Source of the DNA: Alphaproteobacteria bacterium
Lineage (GTDB): Bacteria > Pseudomonadota > Alphaproteobacteria > Rhizobiales > Rhizobiaceae
Assembly: GCA_017308345.1 (NCBI GenBank)
Contig: JAFKFE010001135.1
Location: 1-7,930, forward strand
DNA length: 7,930 nt
Direction: 5' to 3'
Both the position numbers and the translations under genes were made by a program. The notes under the pieces are model-generated. The model was given only the letters and a program-made list of their open reading frames with translations. It was not told where the DNA came from and made no database searches. Shown one piece after another: positions 6,477 to 7,930 of this stretch. The stretch's first letter is position 1; each line of letters begins with the position of its first letter.

Positions 6477-6809
6477 ATGAGCGAAGCTCAATCCCGCATG
6501 AGCGAGAAGCCGCTGCCCGTCATCCGCGTCACCTATTGCACGCAATGCCAGTGGCTGTTGCGGGCTGGCTGGATGGCGCAAGAGCTGCTCTCGACCTTCG
6601 GCACCGATCTCGGCGAGGTGACGCTGGTGCCGGGCACTGGTGGGATATTCACCATTTCCTGCAATGATCAGTTGATCTGGGATCGCAAGCGCGATGGCGG
6701 TTTTCCCGATGCGGCGAAATTGAAGCAGCTTGTGCGCGACGTCATTGATCCTCACCGCGATCTGGGGCACTCGGATCGCAAGGGCCACAAAACGAAAGAC
6801 CCGGCTTGA
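6477..6809 (+). CDS. SelT/SelW/SelH (Rdx) family selenoprotein-like CxxC protein
   Basis: The product is 110 residues with the thioredoxin-like Rdx signature VTYCTQCQWLLRAGWMAQELL (18-38). C21 and C24 form the CxxC, and Cys takes the place of the selenocysteine found in animal SelW/SelT. LVPGTGGIFTISCNDQLIWDRKRDGGFPDAAKLKQLVRD follows, the standard second half of the domain. A redox function is inferred from the fold; no bacterial substrate is known to me. ATG 6477 has AAGGA unusually close. ATG 6498 (MSEKPLPVIRV) fits the domain start equally well but lacks a ribosome binding site. The gene follows yebC by 12 nt and is surely cotranscribed. The last residues, KGHKTKDPA, extend past the usual family end (near LGHSDR), and the stop codon sits in the middle of a terminator-like hairpin. 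Confidence 0.9.
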   Translation: MSEAQSRMSEKPLPVIRVTYCTQCQWLLRAGWMAQELLSTFGTDLGEVTLVPGTGGIFTISCNDQLIWDRKRDGGFPDAAKLKQLVRDVIDPHRDLGHSDRKGHKTKDPA

Positions 6810-6818
6810 AGCCGGGTC
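6787..6818 (-). terminator. Hairpin acting as a terminator for minus-strand transcription
   Basis: The arms GACCCGGC (6798-6805) and GCCGGGTC (6811-6818) pair perfectly with a short loop. On the minus strand the hairpin is followed by TTTCGTTTTG, an intrinsic-terminator tail. On the plus strand it has no U-tract. It overlaps the stop codon (6807-6809) of the upstream plus-strand gene and would stop transcripts coming from the transposase remnant. Confidence 0.6.
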
Positions 6819-6830
6819 AGACTGCTGACG

Positions 6831-6860
6831 AACCCCGATTTTCGGCGGGGTCTTGTTTTG
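6831..6860 (+). terminator. Intrinsic terminator of the yebC operon
   Basis: The arms CCCCGA (6833-6838) and TCGG-C-GG (6842-6848, one bulged C) form a GC-rich stem with a 3-nt loop. They are followed on the plus strand by the U-rich TCTTGTTTTG. It lies 22 nt after the stop codon of the Rdx gene. Confidence 0.7.
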
Positions 6861-6888
6861 TGCGTTGATTGGGCTCAGCAAATTGGTG

Positions 6889-7143
6889 TCAGCAGATAAT
6901 GTCAGGATGCCGCCAGGCGGACTGAGCCTCATGCGAGGCTCGGTTTGAGCTTGGCCAGAGGCTGATTGCGATCTTTTTCATGTTCTGGGCGGCGGCTGCG
7001 ATCAGGCACTGGCAGGCGACGCGGGTGCGCCCTCGGAAGCGGGCATGGCGACGGCCGAAGAGCTGCTTGGCGTCGGCGAAGGACCGCTCGACCGTTTCCT
7101 TGCGACGCCGATAGATGTCCTTGCCCCATGCTGTGAGCAACAA
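6889..7143 (-). pseudogene. IS1182-family transposase, C-terminal fragment
   Basis: The minus frame encodes about 84 codons containing YRRRKETVERSFADAKQLFG, RRHARFRGRTRVACQCLIAAAAQNMKKIA. This is the conserved end of the DDE domain of IS1182-type transposases; the E of ETVERSFADAK is the likely catalytic glutamate. Everything N-terminal to LLTAWGKDIY (several hundred residues) is missing, and no proper start codon exists. The break falls within a few bases of the rpmE terminator U-tract at 7142. After MKKIA the reading frame drifts into unlike sequence. Further out on the minus strand (about 6806-6840) another frame reads GFVSSLTRLQA, which resembles the usual extreme C-terminus of these transposases, so the IS scar may extend to about 6800. 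The element is dead, with no terminal inverted repeat pair identified. Confidence 0.85.
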
Positions 7144-7169
7144 AAAACCCGCCTCGAAGGCGGGTTTTT
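7142..7169. terminator. Bidirectional intrinsic terminator downstream of rpmE
   Basis: A six-A run, the arm CCCGCCT (7148-7154), loop CGA, the arm AGGCGGG (7158-7164) and a five-T run together make a near-perfect symmetric terminator. It works for rpmE on the minus strand (stop at 7193) and for anything arriving on the plus strand. Confidence 0.9.
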
Positions 7170-7192
7170 CAAATCCTGCAGGCGTATCCGGC

Positions 7193-7414
7193 TTAGAGGC
7201 CGAAACCCTCGAAGCGCTTCTTGAACTTCGACAGGCGGCCGCCGCGGTCGAGCAGGGTCTGCTGGCCGCCGGTCCAGGCCGGGTGCGTGGTCGGGTCGAT
7301 GTCGAGGTTCATCGTGTCGCCTTCCTTGCCCCAGGTCGAACGGGTCAGGTATTCGGTGCCATCGGTCATGACGACCTTGATGGTGTGGTAGTCGGGATGG
7401 ATATCGGCCTTCAT
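7193..7414 (-). CDS. rpmE: 50S ribosomal protein L31 (bL31), zinc-free type
   Basis: The 73-residue protein [20 protein letters not shown]... has the bL31 landmarks [29 protein letters not shown] and the C-terminal [10 protein letters not shown]. It contains no cysteine at all, so this is the C-minus form that does not bind zinc, as is usual in alphaproteobacteria. bL31 helps bridge the ribosomal subunits near the central protuberance. ATG 7412-7414 has AGGA 9 nt upstream. An in-frame ATG 13 codons earlier (7453) gives a non-family extension and is rejected. It is transcribed alone, from the promoter at about 7534-7562 to the strong terminator at 7142-7169. Confidence 0.97.
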   Translation of the reverse strand: MKADIHPDYHTIKVVMTDGTEYLTRSTWGKEGDTMNLDIDPTTHPAWTGGQQTLLDRGGRLSKFKKRFEGFGL

Positions 7415-7486
7415 TGTCTTATTTCCTGGCTGCCGGCGCCGGTGACGGGCCAATGGCCTGCGTCGATGCGCCCCTTTTTAAAACTC

Positions 7487-7517
7487 GAAGCCGCAGCTAA
7501 TGAAAAGCCACGGCTTC
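7487..7517 (-). promoter_or_regulatory. Hairpin in the rpmE leader
   Basis: GAAGCCG (7487-7493) and CGGCTTC (7511-7517) form a 7-bp stem with a 17-nt loop. It lies about 10 nt inside the predicted rpmE transcript, which would have a leader of about 110 nt. On the minus strand it is followed by GAG-TTTTAAAAA, which resembles an attenuator. Regulation, including feedback by L31 as known for E. coli rpmE, is inference only. Confidence 0.4.
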
Positions 7518-7533
7518 TAAAACGGTCGGCGAG

Positions 7534-7562
7534 CCTATACATCAGCCGGAATTGAATCACAA
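7534..7562 (-). promoter_or_regulatory. Probable sigma70-type promoter of rpmE
   Basis: On the minus strand TTGTGA (7557-7562) and TATAGG (7534-7539) are separated by exactly 17 nt, placing transcription start near 7527. Its -35 box touches a TTGAAT on the plus strand (7552-7557) that could be the -35 of the divergent ABC transporter gene, though no convincing -10 follows that one at the right spacing. Confidence 0.55.
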
Positions 7563-7619
7563 GGCCGCGGCAAGCGCATATTGAAGCGCGGTGTTGACCA
7601 GCGGCCAGAGGAAACGCTT

Positions 7620-7930
7620 ATGGCGGATATCGGTGCCAGTGGAGACCAGCGCAGGCGCTCGGTCCGGCCGCTGAGGAACCTTTTCCCCTATATCACCCGC
7701 TACCGGAAACTGGCGGTCGGCGCGATCATCTCGCTGATCGTGGCCGCGGTGACCACACTTGCGTTGCCGATGGCCGTGCGGCGCATGATCGATCACGGTT
7801 TCGAGGCCGCGAGTTCCACCTTCATCGCGGAGTATTTCGCGGCGCTGGTTCTGATGGCGGCCTTGCTGGCGGCGGCTTCCGCCAGCCGCTACTATTTCGT
7901 CATCACGCTCGGCGAGCGGGTCGTGGCCGA
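7620..7930 (+). CDS. ABC exporter, fused permease/ATPase, MsbA-related (N-terminal part)
   Basis: The open frame from ATG 7620 (GAGG 8 nt upstream) encodes 103 codons to the window edge. It starts MADIGASGDQRRRSVRPLRN and continues LFPYITRYRKLAVGAIISLIVAAVTTLALP (membrane helix 1), AVRRMIDHGF, a second hydrophobic helix (ALVLMAALLAAASASRYYF) and TLGERVVA. These are the first two helices and coupling region of a type I exporter transmembrane domain. The phrase LPMAVRRMIDHGF resembles the alphaproteobacterial MsbA-related family (TIGR02204), about 600 residues long with a C-terminal nucleotide-binding domain that lies outside the window. The substrate is unknown; lipid or other hydrophobic export is likely by family. 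It is divergent from rpmE. Confidence 0.9.
   Translation, partial: MADIGASGDQRRRSVRPLRNLFPYITRYRKLAVGAIISLIVAAVTTLALPMAVRRMIDHGFEAASSTFIAEYFAALVLMAALLAAASASRYYFVITLGERVVA

Noticed and set aside
5691..6932. Minus-strand open frame of 413 codons
   Set aside because: It is opposite yebC and the Rdx gene, which are certain. Its composition is typical of an antisense shadow (Arg/His/Val/Leu rich, no motifs).
7115..7555. Plus-strand open frame of 146 codons
   Set aside because: It runs through the rpmE terminator and antisense to rpmE; no domain.
7415..7619. Zur box (zinc repressor site) upstream of rpmE
   Set aside because: I looked for one because the L31 is zinc-free, but saw no convincing GTTAT...ATAAC-type palindrome.
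1..7930. CRISPR array, tRNA or rRNA genes
   Set aside because: No regularly spaced direct repeats and no tRNA-like or rRNA-like segments were recognised on either strand.

Overview
The window comes from a GC-rich alphaproteobacterium, most likely a Rhizobiales member close to Mesorhizobium/Phyllobacteriaceae. This rests on the protein flavour, the 6S RNA next to the 5-formyltetrahydrofolate cyclo-ligase gene, a cysteine-free bL31, an MsbA-related exporter divergent from rpmE, and an IS1182-type transposase remnant. No database search was possible, so genus-level placement is inference.

Left part (1-2878, all minus strand). Read in the direction of transcription, the order is a MoxR-type AAA+ ATPase, a GNAT acetyltransferase, a HicA/HicB toxin-antitoxin pair, and a CoxE-like von Willebrand A (VWA) protein that runs off the left edge. 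MoxR ATPases and CoxE-type VWA proteins normally act as a pair. Here the pair is separated by the acetyltransferase and by hicAB, which has its own candidate operator, a perfect 14-bp palindrome just upstream of hicA.

Middle (2879-5493). The divergent intergenic region holds a 6S RNA gene (ssrS) with a promoter and a long closing stem that I could pair by hand. It is followed on the plus strand by 5-formyltetrahydrofolate cyclo-ligase and a YmdB-type metallophosphoesterase. Next comes a TerC-family membrane protein gene broken by an internal deletion of roughly 80 nt, which shifts the frame and removes one of the two conserved acidic transmembrane segments.

Right part (5494-7930). After a decayed rhizobial-type intergenic inverted repeat come yebC and a small SelT/SelW-like (Rdx) CxxC protein in one plus-strand operon, ending in back-to-back terminator hairpins. 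A C-terminal fragment of an IS1182-family transposase (minus strand) sits exactly between those hairpins and the bidirectional terminator of rpmE. rpmE (bL31, minus strand) has a recognisable promoter and a hairpin-bearing leader. Divergent from it, the N-terminal part of an MsbA-related ABC exporter runs off the right edge.

Most of the window is housekeeping. The unusual points are the toxin-antitoxin insertion into a chaperone-like ATPase/VWA locus, the broken terC, the 6S RNA next to moxR, and the IS scar after the yebC operon. I see no clear sign of an entirely new system.
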